From positions 54,696-118,695 of the forward strand of contig CAUEEP010000638.1 of NCBI GenBank assembly GCA_958450365.1: 64,000 nt of DNA. Direction: 5' to 3'. Position 1 is the first letter of the stretch. The number at the start of each line of letters is the position of its first letter. The position numbers were made by a program, and so were the translations under genes. The notes under the pieces were generated by a model that worked only from the letters and a program-made list of their open reading frames with translations, did no database searches and was not told the origin of the DNA. The stretch is from Mesorhabditis belari. Lineage: Eukaryota; Nematoda; Chromadorea; Rhabditida; Rhabditidae. Positions 34,345-46,600 of this stretch are shown one piece after another.

Positions 34345-34415
34345 ATGAGGCGGGAGTGAAACCAGAGAATGTTCGCTTCCCACGCTAAGCCACTACCACT
34401 TGGCTACCAGCGCTT
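34345..34415 (-). tRNA. tRNA-like relic, copy in duplication arm 2
   Basis: Inverted copy of the relic at 16408-16476 with the same A-box and B-box-like blocks and no acceptor stem. It lies between the two lectin genes. Confidence 0.3.
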
Positions 34416-34546
34416 TTTGAAACGCCTTTGGGAAATTAGCTTATCATAATTCGACCTTTTGTTCGAAAATTCCTTGTGAAATTTTAAACTTGTATAACTT
34501 TTGATAGGGTAGCGTCTAGAAAAAAATACCCAAACTATATTCGGAA

Positions 34547-35329
34547 TCAGCGAGAAATTCTGGTATATAGCACTTTGTTTTGCCATTTGGCCACCTTGCC
34601 CACTTGATCTTTCCTTGTAAGTACAATACTAACATCGTTGTCTTTCACCAGACAGATGAACGGAATCATCGAATTCCATGTGGGTGTCGACCACTGACCG
34701 CCTTTCAAATTCAACACAACTTTCCCGGGTGCTGTCTCTAAATCCAAACTTTGATCAGTAAAATGATAAATTTTAAGGAATATATCGTTTTAACAAACCT
34801 GAAACAAAGTTTTGATAGACATCTGGCGATCCATCGAGCCATTCAATTTTCGAGCCATCATATGTGCCTCCAAGCCATACATTCTCGGCGCTCTAAATGG
34901 TATGATACATCATCATCATGATGTGCTGAATCTGAGTTTTTTAAAGCATTGCAGATTCAAGAATTTTTATTGATAAAAATTTCAACTTTTGAGATCAAAC
35001 CTTGAAGAAACTTCTTGCCAATTCGAGCACTTTTGAATCATCGAGAGGAGTCGTAATTGAGGCAAGCTTTCCATTAAAACTATAAAGATGAACGATTTTC
35101 AAACTCTAAATTCCAGCTTTACTATGTTGCGCAAAAATTGTTAGCATCATCAAATGTTTTATTGAGTTCGAGTCCGAAAAAGCAGCTCCCAGCGGTTGAT
35201 CCACTTATTCCATTCTTTGGACAGAAAGCAGAACAAAACTCTAGAATACTTGAAAAGATTCACATTTATATCTTTCAAACCTGTATGAATTAATAAAGAA
35301 AATCCAATAGAAACCCAAAAGCGTAACAT
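34547..35329 (-). CDS. C-type lectin domain protein (complete neighbour gene)
   Basis: ATG 35329 begins a leader, MLRFWVSIGFSLLIHTGLKD. Then come CPKNGISGSTAGSCFFGLEL and TFDDANNFCAT (start of the lectin fold), FNGKLASITTPLDDSKVLEL, NVWLGGTYDGSKIEWLDGSP and GGQWSTPTWNSMIPFICLVK, with stop at 34547. The W-L-G and final F-I-C residues fit a C-type lectin domain, but there is no EPN/QPD Ca-binding tripeptide in the exons I read, so sugar binding is doubtful. Introns are ~50-70 nt. Its last exon alone was carried into duplication arm 1. Confidence 0.7.
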
Positions 35330-35634
35330 TTTCTGTTGACAAAATATTGTTTTGACCGTTTTTATCAGTTTCTTCAATTTTCCAATTCTTTTAGCACCTA
35401 GGTCAAATTTTGATAAATTTTATTGGCGACACTCGTCATTCTTTCCACCAAAGACACAAAAGACGTCAGGAAAATAAATCTATAGTTTGTTGTATAATTT
35501 TACAATAGAATTTATGAATAGATGCATGAAATTAACACTTTTCTCAGCCCTATGCCAAACTGCTCTAAATTTGGTCGGCTGTTTGATTTTCATAAGAAAA
35601 TTCCTTTACTTTGAATAAAAATGGTCGGCCTAAC

Positions 35635-35720
35635 TGTAAGTGGCGTTGAATGGAATGGCGAAATCACAGTTCCAAATCTCGTCCGTGGCAACATCTTCTG
35701 GATAAGTTGCTGAAATGATT
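35635..35720 (-). CDS. Possible secreted-protein exon fragment
   Basis: After a TTTCAG acceptor the minus strand reads TYPEDVATDEIWNCDFAIPF. No start or partner exon is certain; an ATG with a hydrophobic stretch (MNLNAILFYFITLLL) lies ~80 bp upstream but meets a stop. It may be a pseudogene or a small gene. Confidence 0.2.
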
Positions 35721-35829
35721 CAACAGTAGATGTATACAAAAGAAACTTTAACTGTACTCAGAGCAAAAGAGTAATAAAATAAAACAATATCGCGTTTAAA
35801 TTCATTTTTGAAAGAAGAGAATTGTGCTA

Positions 35830-37175
35830 AAGCTAAAGCCCGCAGAGCCATTATTTGCGAGTCGATCAATCTTCCGATTTAGAGGTTTTTCGAGACGCTA
35901 TCACTAATAACCTTAAGTTCTATATTCGTTTTTTATTGTAAGTTTTTGTTTTGATCTGTCTAATGTCTAAGTCCATCTGAAGACTTTCACAAATTATCGA
36001 ACAAATCCATCAGTGTGCTCACAAAAAATCATGAACCAAGCCTAGAGGACTTTCAAAAAAACAAAGCATCTCATAGGTAATTCACAATCCATAAAGAATC
36101 ATTTGTAAACTTTGAAAAAAATCAGAAGCATTTGAACTCTGAAAAGCATCAAATTACAATCACTTTTCGCTCTTTCACATAATTTTTTTTTCTTTCACGT
36201 AAAAGCCAATTTGAAAGAAAAGGCGTCCGATAAGCACCAACTTTGTCATTTTTATTCTCAGCTTTACCTTCAAATGCTCTCCATTTTCCATCTCCATCCC
36301 CATTCTCTCCATTTTCTTGAGTATTCTCTTAGTTTCCAATGATTTATCATTTTGTTTAAACGGAAGCTATTAGCCAAAGAGGAATTTGACGTTTGTTTCT
36401 TTGTCTACGATAAGGGTGAGCGATTTTTCAGAAGTCACTGATTTTGAACAGTAGACAATAGGGGAATTTCAAAGTTTTCCCTCCCGACCACACCTCTATA
36501 TTCCCTCACCCTTCAATGAATCAGCAAAATTTTGCGACAATTTGTTCCAAGGATATCCTCCTCGATTCATAACGCTTTTCAAAAGATTGTATTGGCACAT
36601 CTCACCTCAAAAGGTGAGTATTATCAACAAATCAGTTGCTTTTTAATTTATCATTACAATCTTCAACTCTTATTTGGTCTGTCCGTTTTTGGCGTGATCA
36701 CTTCACGAGAATTTACCATGAGGTTTTTATCCAATAAACCCATCAAATCTCCAGCTCGAACCCACCAGAACGAGTGTCGTTTCCATTATCACAAATTATC
36801 ATGCTTGGCGAAGAAATTTCAAAACAAGAAGCTCTACATACAGCATATAAGCATACAAATAAGCGACAATTGGAAGCACCCGGAAAATAGCACAATGTGG
36901 CAAGGCGTACATATACAAGGAAACATGTCGCTTGTATAGTAAGCCATCGAAGAAGACGGCAAAGATTCTAAACTTGGATGAAATGGGAGTGGAGAGACCG
37001 ATTCAGGCAGAGACTGTTTTGTAAAAATTGCCGGAGTTCATGATCGATGAAAAAATAGAGAATTGGGACTGTTGGCGAGTTTTTTGAACATCAAATAGGA
37101 GACGATGATTGTCTGATTGACTATCAGCTGAACAAAATTAGAAAATTGGAGGCACGATTTGTCTAGATAATCGAC
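35830..37175. other. Spacer without recognised genes
   Basis: AT-rich DNA. The plus-strand frame at 36532-36939 lacks a known motif. No RNA gene, TE end or repeat that I can support. Confidence 0.4.
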
Positions 37176-37178
37176 CGC

Positions 37179-37755
37179 CAATGATTTCTTTGCTTCCGAG
37201 AATTTCATCTAGAATAAATAGTTTCCTTACTTTTTACAGAATGTTATAGAGTTTATTGGTCAACGAATTCAAAACCTGTGCTGTTTCTTTTGTGATGCAT
37301 AGATATGTCATTGTATTTTGGTAAAAAACCCTAGTGACTCGAAAATTCTTGAAATTTGAAGTTTTTGCACTTTCAAATGCAAAAAGGACCGCAGCGTGTT
37401 CCCTGTGCGCAAGCACAATCACGCTCGATCTGGCATACCTCGCCTGCTGATATAGTTCCTTTTCACTTCTCGAATCGGAAGCGTCCATTTTGGGTCATCC
37501 GGTAACCAATCCGTTGTCTGCCCCATGTGGTCACCGCTTCCCAAACCTAACCCCGGCTGTAGAATTGGTGAACCCAATTCCGGCTCATTTCGACCACAAT
37601 GGCGGGTTCTCCGTCGGTCGAAATGGGATCCCAAGTGCCCGTAAAAGGGTGCTGAAGGGAGCCGCTGTGAATTTTTGGATTCATCCCAAGGATTTCGGTC
37701 CGTAGGGGCAGCAAGAACTCATGAAATAAAACGAGCAAATGGGCTCATCTTGAAA
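37179..37755 (+). repeat. GC-rich dispersed repeat, copy 4
   Basis: Full-length partner of copy 2, matching over ~575 bp including the AT-rich left part (ACCAATAAACTC... region, 37240-37380). Confidence 0.75.
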
Positions 37756-38539
37756 TATTGTTGGTCCTATTTGAGAGTTTTGATCAATTGAAAATCTCAA
37801 ATATTTCATGGGTAATAGTGTCACAAAAATAGATTTTTTTGTAATGGTGAATGAAAAAGGTGAAGTTATATCAAGCAAAAAAAGCTATTAGTGATTCGAA
37901 TCAACTCGTGTAAAGTATTTGAGTGATTTGAGGAAATGTAACACGGAAATCGAGGTTCGACTCTTGCGAAACGGCTAGATTACTATTCATAAACTTTCAG
38001 AAGCTTATCGATAGATTAAAGAAATCGAATGAAATGTCAAGTCATTGAGTTTTTTTGTAGATAATCAATACCAAATGAATCGAATAGTCAAATAGAGCTC
38101 CATTTCGAGTTTTTCGTTGAGATTGACTCCAATTTTGTTGTATCGTTACAACTTTATAGGTGAAAAGAGAAAGCAATAGGTATAATTGCGCATGACATCA
38201 AATTTATCTCATTTTTGGCTAGAAATTTGAGGTGTTTAAGCGGAACACAATGTTTGTGGGCTTGTTTCTGTTGAAAGTTTGCTTTTGAAGCTCTTTATTC
38301 AGTTTGAAGATATTCAATTCATTTAGAATCAGTGCTCACATGCGATCATAGCTAAAAATTCAATTTGCCTTTTCACTTTTAGCTATAGATTCTCAACATT
38401 GCAATCAGTGTAGCTTGTGGGTCAAATTGAGGGATCATTTCGCGTCGGACTCGTTTTTCTGTTTCATCGAATTCGTTTGTGTTTACGAGAAGAAAAACAA
38501 CATAATGCTTTTCATTGTCTGTCTACCGATCTGGACGTC

Positions 38540-38900
38540 TGGATCGAATTCGGATGTCCGTTTAAGAATTAAACGCTAATTTGATGTTAATGGAACTGTT
38601 ACGTCCGAATCTGAACAGTCGTCATGTTCCGAACATGATCTCCATTATATTAGACGCCTATATTTTCCTAGGCTATGGCTCCGCACCTTAGAGACCTGAT
38701 TATAGGCTATCACTTGATTCTCCCAGCTCCGATCTTCGATTCTCTTAGGGATCCGATTCTTTCGGGTCGTGTTCGGATTCGGACGGGATGTTCGGAACAT
38801 GACGACTGTTCGGATTCGGACGTAACAGTTTCATTAACATCAAATTAGCATTTACGAACTTAAGAGTTTGGTTTGTAAACGGACGTCCGGATCCGATCTG
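38540..38900. mobile_element. Palindromic MITE
   Basis: The left arm (GCTAATTTGATGTTAATGGA, TCGTCATGTTCCGAACAT) recurs inverted at 38790-38860. The outer arms carry GGATGTCCGTTTA / TAAACGGACGTCC. The arms are unusually rich in CGGA/TCCG. No coding sequence. Confidence 0.7.
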
Positions 38901-39052
38901 AACGTTAGTTCGTAAACGGACGCAACATATAAGCAATGTGTGAAATACTCAAATGATATTGAAATTATTCGATGAGGCAATTCTATGTCATTCAATTTTA
39001 TCTGTCTCAGAGTTTAAGACTGAGTGAGAGTTTTTTTTGTGATTGGAGATCT

Positions 39053-41840
39053 TCAATTGATCTCCGAAGAAGACCGATGACTTGATTCGTTTTTCCCCTT
39101 TGCTGTCGACTCGACAAAAGATCGATCACCTTGACTCGCTTGAGAAGCGACTCTTCGTCCACTAGATGAAAGAATTAGTCAAATAACATTGAGTGCACTT
39201 ACAAAAGTGCTTGCATAATTGCATTTCGATAATTCTTGATGAAATAGATCGTTGAAAGTGCGTCCAACAAAGGATAGACCGAGATTGGAATGAATAGATA
39301 GCTGCTGAAGATTCTACCACAAATTGTACAAAAGAGTTTTGAATCTTTCGATGATAGAGCACCTTTTTCACGGTTTTAGTTTCCGTGGACCGAAGCCAGT
39401 TCCAGAGCCAGCATCTCATAAAACTACCGGAATATTCAAGCGATTTTTTGAGATCTTACAACATCTTGGTTACTGATTAGGCTAGATAGTTGTTTTAAAA
39501 TCTCAAACTGACCACGATCCGAGATAGATTCCGTTGAAAGAGCAAGTGAACGAGGTCATACAGGGAATACCCTCGAGCACGAATGGGAAAGCTGTCTGAA
39601 AAGGAATGGAAAAGCTGTCATTGATAGTCGCCTTTAACATTTACAAATTGTAAAACAGTTTCTTACGGTGATATGACGGCAATCAAGTAGCTTCAATTAG
39701 TTAGATTAGTTTTCAATCATAAATATAATTTCTCTGTGCCTACTTGAGCGATGAGAGCATGCAAGAAATTCCTCTGCAGTCTCCTCGTTCGCTCACTCAT
39801 TTGGACGGTTTCGATGGCAGGTAGATTTGAGATGTAAACCAAACCTGAGAACGTTTACTACTTGATTTTAGAAGTAAAGACACCGGATATTCATTCTAAA
39901 AGACCTATTCACTTTCACTTACCATAGCAAAAAACTTCCACAACAACTGACTGAGAACGGTGATGGTTGAGAGAACATTGTGGATTCGATATCGCTCAAC
40001 GTTGCTCGTGTCGTTGTACTGAAAGGAGAAAGTTGTTTCCAACTCTTCCAACTGTTCCAACTGGTTACTGATTTTTTTCTATCGTTTTTGGTTTTCTTGA
40101 TTACTGGTTGTATTCTACCCTCAATGACTACAGGATGCGTGAAAAGTTCTGTCCTCCTAAGAGACCACTTTTATGACTTTTTATGAGGTTTCCAAGACTC
40201 AAAACCTAAAAATTAGGGTTTTCAAGCATTTTTACGCTAGAAAATTGTTTCATATCTTCTATTTTATTCACATAGAAAATTTTATAAAACTTTTTATGGG
40301 AACATTTGCGGTACCCTCTGGTCGCAGGCCAAAATAGCCTTCCTAAACACTTTTAAATCACTATTTAACTACTAAAACATTGTCCTGAAGACTTTTAGCA
40401 TTATTCACATCTGGCTAGCCATAGTTTCGTGGAAGATTTTGCTTCTACAATCCGGGTTTTTTGAAAAGAGATGACCAAAATTATTTCAGATCGCAAAACT
40501 GCAAAAAGTCGATCCGAAAGGGACTTTAAATAGGCATGAGAATGCTCAACTGTAAAGTCAAAACCATAATAAATTATGATAAACTGTTTTTATAGCTAAA
40601 TAGTTACTAAAACTTTTGAAAATACTGAATTTTAATTTGCTACAAAGCTAGGAAAGCTATTTTGGCCTGCGACCAGAGGGTACCGCAAATGTTGTCATTA
40701 AAAGTTCTATAAAATTTTCTATATGAGAAAAATAGAAGCTCTGAAACAATTTTCTAGCGTAAAAATACTTGAAAAATCTAATTTTGTAGGTTTTGATTCT
40801 TGGAAACGTCATAAAAAGTCGTAAAAGTGATCTCTTAGGAGGACAGAACTTTTCACGAGCCCTATAGAAGAATGCACTCACTTTGTAAAGTGATCCAAAA
40901 AGAGCGGTCTGTTCGACATCCAAATTGTAGTACTTGATAAACTCTTCTTTCACATACCACTAAAGATTTGAAATTTGAAAGTTTGATCTTCACTTTTATA
41001 CACGATTGCTTCTCAAACTGTAGGATTGTGTCTCAAAGCAGTAAGTCCAAATGAAAACGTCGACTCCGACCAAAAGAGCCAAGCCGAGACGAATTGAGAA
41101 CTTTTTAAATGTTGCGACCAAATTGTTTCTAAACTTTCATTTCAGAAACAATTTTAAGTGCCAAAAAAGAGAATTTGCTCACTTGCAAACGGTGATGTAA
41201 CGATAGAGAAAGTGGAAAAAGATCAGAATGATTTGTTGCTCAAAGAGACACGCCCAATACAGCATCATCCACTGAAAACAAAATTATTAATGTCGTAAGC
41301 GAACTAAAGCTATGAAGTCATGTTAAAGGACTTTACTCCAATCAAACCTGTCCAATCTCTTTGCGAAAGCAACGAGCTAACGGACCGGCTACATAGAACG
41401 CGTAGGAGAAACCGTAGATGTGAATTCCCTGAAAGAATAGATGGATCAGCTCATTTAAATCACTCAAAAAAGTGTTACCACCTTGTTAACAGCATTAACT
41501 AGTGTGCTATAGCCAAACAAAAGCAATACCGGCATTAGAATCAAATGAAAAAGTGGATAGATGACGTTGAAGACGGCGAAGAGCATCATCAAATACTTGT
41601 ATTTCCCAAATTCAGATCGACTGAAAAGAGAAAAATCTTTTTGAAAGAAAGAAGCAAGAAAGCTTGTCAGAAGGGAAGCAAAAAGCAGCTGAAAGAAGCA
41701 TATAAAAGTTTAGTGTTTTGCAAACAATTTCCACACACTTGCCTATAGTTGATGATCAGATAGAGCAACAAAATGTTGGCAATCACAGCCGATGATGAAG
41801 TGAAAGAGCAAATCAAGTGCGACGTCTCAAAGCCACGCAT
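39053..41840 (-). CDS. Str-type seven-transmembrane chemoreceptor
   Basis: Predicted odorant-type GPCR. Exons in order: from ATG 41840 (MRGFETSHLICSFTSSSAVI, TM1), about 41500-41640 (FGKYKYLMMLFAVFNVIYPL, the family's G.YKYLM motif), about 41350-41450 (GIHIYGFSYAFYVAGPLARC), 41185-41275 (ACLFEQQIILIFFHFLYRYI), about 41030-41090, 40870-40960, about 39925-40020, about 39745-39810 (LQRNFLHALIAQ), about 39490-39600 (TAFPFVLEGIPCMTSFTCSF), about 39205-39320 (YPLLDALSTIYFIKNYRNAI) and a Ser-rich tail ending in TGA 39053-39055. The first intron appears to use a GC donor (ATAG/GCAAGT). A palindromic MITE fills the intron after the sixth exon. Likely chemosensory neuron membrane. Confidence 0.75.
40131..40864. 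mobile_element. Palindromic MITE in chemoreceptor intron
   Basis: About 730 bp with arms of ~200 bp: CGTGAAAAGTTCTGTCCTCC on the left, inverted on the right, and GTACCCTCTGGTCGCAGGCC on the inner edge of both arms. It is flanked by TA. The central ~330 bp is unique AT-rich DNA. Confidence 0.8.
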
Positions 41841-41949
41841 TGTGATGTGATGAAAGACAACAAAACTAAAGTTTTTGCTAGAAGTCGGTTTGATGAAGGT
41901 TAAAAGTTGTTGAAACATTTTCTACTAACTTTTAAAGTAGACCTGGGAG

Positions 41950-42690
41950 TTCTTGATTTGAACAACATTAAGCTAGCAACGGAAAAACAAGTTTCCTTTT
42001 AAGTTTTGCAAGTTTTTCGTATCATTAGATAGCATGCGCCAAATTCTAACAGTTAACTGGTTTTTGGTTAATTGCTCAATACCTAATTTTCAAAAATTCT
42101 ATCACAATTTCTTTAGAAGCTGATGTTTCCGACTCCACAATGTATTCAAATTGTTTTTTCTTTCAATGTTCCCAAAGTACAGTAGGATCTTTTGAAATTG
42201 AGTACCGTAAACGATTGAAAAGCCAATCTAACCAAGCAGAAATATCAATGTTTTTTGCCAATTTGTTGAGGAAAGTGTGTTGAAGCTGCCGAACTATTTT
42301 TGTGTTCCAATTATCTCTGTGCATTCAAGCATAAAGTGATTATAACAATTTTTTGGCTCGAGATTAAAGAGATAAACTTTCTTTTTGGGATTAGCGAATG
42401 AGTAAATTCTTTCAACAATACCGTATCTTCTGATGATTAAGAGGAGAAAGAGTGGAAAAAGGAAAGGAATTCAGAAATAGACTTCAACAATGGCTTCAAA
42501 GAGGATAAGGAATATGAAACTTCAGGCTCTTCTTTGGATCTTAGATTAAGATTTAGTTCAATTTTTGAATTAGGGGACTTTAATCAAAAAGTCTTCCTGG
42601 TGAGTGAAATGAATGAAGCGGTGGATTCAATGAAAAGTTCACGCAGAGTTCAGTTGTGCATATAAAAGAGTTTATATAAAAGAGTCTGAA
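41950..42690. other. Upstream region of chemoreceptor gene
   Basis: No coding or structural feature that I can support. It probably includes the promoter of the Str-type gene. Confidence 0.4.
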
Positions 42691-42709
42691 AGCCTCAGCT
42701 GCTCAGGAA

Positions 42710-43126
42710 TGCTCGACTGGATTGCCTGCTTTTTACAGTGAGTGAAACTCGTTTAGATGTAGGTTTTACATATGTGGGAAAAGCTTCACTTCCTACAATT
42801 TGGTTCCTATGATTACAAATCGCTTCACTGTTAGCTGTAAGTTTACAGATGGCTTGTCTCCAGCTTGCCAACTTGTCTCCGGAGTTCAAACGTGTGTCCA
42901 GGATACGGCACTCGGTTGTGAATTAATCGATTCTAACTATTATTACTGTAAGTTTAAGAGATTTTGTGTTTTTTTTGAATATTTCTTTAACTTGCGGCCC
43001 CGTTTCCCCGTCATCAACGACTCCAAGAACCCCTTCAAACAACATCGGGACTTGCGATTCTGGCTGAAATTGTAATTGCAAGTGTAACTGTGGTTGTGGG
43101 AACAATTGATCAGCAATGATGACTAA
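42710..43126 (+). CDS. Possible small Cys-rich secreted protein
   Basis: One exon reads FTVSCKFTDGLSPACQLVSG and VQTCVQDTALGCELIDSNYYYC, ending at a GTAAGT donor (~42948): six Cys with regular spacing. Further right a Cys-repeat tail CNCKCNCGCGNN precedes a TGA, but a stop lies between it and the preceding frame, so exon structure is unresolved. It could be a decayed gene. Confidence 0.3.
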
Positions 43127-43299
43127 TCAAAAACCAGCAAGAGATCATTTTTGAACATTGAACAAGTTGCATGCTTTGTGACAGCACAAAGCATGAAACG
43201 ATCGGAATTTGTTTACGATCCTAATCTTTTGACTGAAACTTCGCATACTTCGCAACTTTTCTGACAAGCAAAATCCGAAAAAAGCAAAATGTCCATGGC

Positions 43300-43515
43300 A
43301 ATTACAATGCAAGTCTGCAAATCTTGCTTCGTCGCAGTTCTCTTTCATTCATGGCCCTATCGCAAACCTGTATCATTTGTAAAAGACAGCATAAACAGCA
43401 ATCAATCAAAATCAATCACTATGAGAAAGATTTGCATCGCACTTGCAGCATTTGTCATCAGTGGTATGAGCTTTTGTATGAAAAGTACAAAGGTTTTGAT
43501 AAAGGACGGCAAGTA
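43300..43515 (+). CDS. Zinc-binding-like exon
   Basis: One frame reads SQTCIICKRQHKQQSIKINH and YEKDLHRTCSICHQWYELLY, two CxxC pairs with intervening His, like a small zinc finger, and can end at a CAA/GTAGGG donor. A degenerate copy of the same stretch is the 180-bp extra DNA in lectin arm 2 (~32930-33060). No start, partner exon or family is certain. Confidence 0.25.
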
Positions 43516-43649
43516 GGGTTTGTAATTTAGAAAAAATGTTTGTTGGGAGCTAACAATAACTGAAATTGGCAAATTTGGTATTGGGATTGTATTCTTTTTG
43601 TGCTCTCTTTCTTAAGATTATATTCTCAAAGATCTCTTAAACAATTTAT

Positions 43650-46600
43650 TCATTTCCAAAACGATAAAAATACAATCAGATTAATTAGATTCGCTGCTTG
43701 AAATAGAGCCAAAAATAGGAAATGTTTCGACCACACAAAGCTTCGTATTTTTGTCAATCGAGACCTGAAGGATGTTGTTCAGAACTGAAAATTAAAGCTC
43801 ACGATGTTTTCGTTTTCCCGAGAACCGGATATTCTTCTGTCATACTAACAACAACGACACAAGCAGCTGAAGTGATGAAAACACAGATGAGGACAAAAGT
43901 GCCTGAAAGGATTACGTTGTTGTTAGCGTAGTTTTACCATACCTAATAATGGGAAGTGGTTGGTCTTCGGCATTTGTTGAGAAACCATATCAACAAAAGT
44001 TGTCATCGACATCATACTTGTCAGGGCAATGGCCAACTAAATCTGTGTTTTCAATCATTATGATCTTCCCTCACCTTTTCCAATTGCCTTTCTTCCACAT
44101 TTGTTGTCCAAAAACAGCCCACAATTGATAGAAATGTTAAAAGGAAACAAGGCATTGTTATCACATAAATGTAGAAACTTGGTTCTCGCTTCATGGTGAT
44201 TACATATCCTATCTAATTAGACTTACATAAGAATTCCACGCCCAAAATTTTAACTCACTCCTAGGATGCTTTCATCGGGATTTGAATTATTCAGTGTAGG
44301 TTTTATCATCGTCACATTTTTGATCAAGAATTCCCCGTTCCCAGCCTAATAACAATAAAAGATTTTTCTCTAGTTTTTAATTATAATAATTATTAGGTTG
44401 TTCGGATATAAACCAGTGTTGCTGAACTTATTCTTGTGAGAGAAGCTTTTAAAGCATGTCTTTCGATATTTAAAAATACGTTATCTTGCACATATTTGGA
44501 ATCTTTTTAAACGGATAATTTCTTATTTTTAAGATCTTTTTTCTTGCTTTAGATGACCGATTTCGAACATCAAGTTCGCGTTTGCCTGTCTTACGACTTA
44601 AAACTGGGCAAAACAGCCGTTGAATTTCATCGAGATTTGGTCAAAGCATTTGGGAATGATGCATTGACCGAAAGCCGATGCCGAGCCTGGTTCTAATGCT
44701 TTCGGAATGGTGATGAAAGTCTCGATGATGATGAACACTCTCGTCGACCTCAAGGGGTAGACAACGATATTTTGAGGGCTGCAATCGAACCGGATCCTTG
44801 TCAAACGACACGTGAACTTGCTCAACAGTTTCTATGTTCAAATTCTACCATTGATGAGCATCACCACGCCATTGGAAAGACGATCAGATGCGGGAAATGG
44901 CTTCCTCACGCGTTAAGCAGTGCAAACAAGGCTTCACGGGTCACTATTGCCGGAATCTTCATCCGCCAGGCTAAATATCATGGCTTTTTGATTCTCTCGT
45001 TACTGGAGATGAGAAGTGGATCGATAATACTATTCGAAACGGCAATGGCTAGGACCAGGAGAACGGCCAAATCCGACCGTGAAACCGGACATTCATGGGA
45101 AAAAGACCATGCTCTCAGTATGGTGGAATAACAAGGGTCTTGTTTATTTTGAGCTTCTACAACCCGGCCAAACAGTCACATCCGACCTCTACAAACAGCA
45201 ACTTGATCGGGTCAATGAGGTTCTCATTCGTCAAGGAGTACCCACATCAAAGATAAAGTTCATCCATGACAACGCTAGACCTCACGTTGCAAAGACGACT
45301 CAGCAAAAACTGGAGAATCTAGAATGGGAGGTTTTACCACATTCGCCGTATGCTCCCGATTTGGCTCCCTCAGATTACCCTTGATTCCGGTCGATTCAAA
45401 ATTTTTTTGGCCAATGAGAAATTCAAAAACCGTGAAGATGTCCAAAATTGGGTCGCCAAGTTTTTCGAGTCACAGCCGGCTGAGTTTTTCAAGCGCGGCA
45501 TCAATTCTTTGCGCAAAAGATGGCAAGAAGTAATCAATAATAATGGCAAATATATTTTGGATTAAACTGTGTTGTTTAAGATAAATTTTGTCAACGACTA
45601 AAACGCTTATTTATATCCGAATAACCTAATATTAGGTTGGCAACTTAATAATGACGCGTTTATGTAACAAATCATTTATTTTAAAAAAACACAAAAGAAG
45701 AGCCTTCAATTCAAAAGGTATTCTCCATTAGTATCTATGACTTCTTCCCATCTTCTGCGCAAATCCCGGATCTCATCCTCGAAGAACTTGGGAGTTTTTG
45801 AGGTGAAGTAGTCATTCACTGCTTTTATGATCCGAGCATGATCATTGAACTTTTCTCCCTTCAAAAAGTGCTTCAGCGACCGAAACAAAAAGTAATCTGG
45901 AGGAGCCAGATCAGGTGAATAAGACGCGTGGGGCAAAACTTTCCAGCCAAGTTCCACGATTTTCTTATAAGTGATCTTTGCAGTGTGAGATTTTGGGTTC
46001 TCGCGTAAAAATCTGACTCTCTCCGGTTTGAGCCCCAATTTCTTCAAAGACTCGTTAACTCTCATTAATTGCTTGGAATAAAGATCAACATCGACGATTT
46101 GGCCAGGTTTAGCACTTCATAATGCACCAATCCCTTGAAGTTCCACCAGCAACAGAGCATTATCTTCTTCCCATGGATATCAGGTTTGGGAGTGGTTTGA
46201 GGGGTCTGCCCAGCAGATAGCCATTGATTTTTGCGTTTAACGTTCTCGTAGTTGATCCACGTTTCGTCAGAAGTGAAAAAAGTCGTTCGATTTACATTTT
46301 TGTAGCAAAATTGAGGCGACATTGACACGGGCCATTTTGTTGCTTTGCGTCAATTCGTGAGGAACTCATTTTCCAACACGATTCTTTTTCCCAAGTGTGT
46401 AAATAGTTTTCGATTGTCGTATGGGATACTTAAAATATTTCTGCCAACTCACGAACGATGAGTGTTGGGCAATCTTCAATTAAGGCGAGCAAGTCATCGT
46501 CGACCACTTCTGGAGGATGTCCTTGGTGTGGCTCGTCTACGAGGCTTCCATCGCCGCCTTGGAATCTTTGAAACCATCGTTGACATTGCCGAATGTGTAT

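Larger units (their letters stand above)
32200..34727 (-). repeat. Inverted duplication arm 2 (C-type lectin locus)
   Basis: Inverted match to 16092-18400. It includes an extra ~180 bp (32920-33100) absent from arm 1. This arm is joined on its right to the complete first lectin gene, so it is the likelier donor. Confidence 0.8.
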
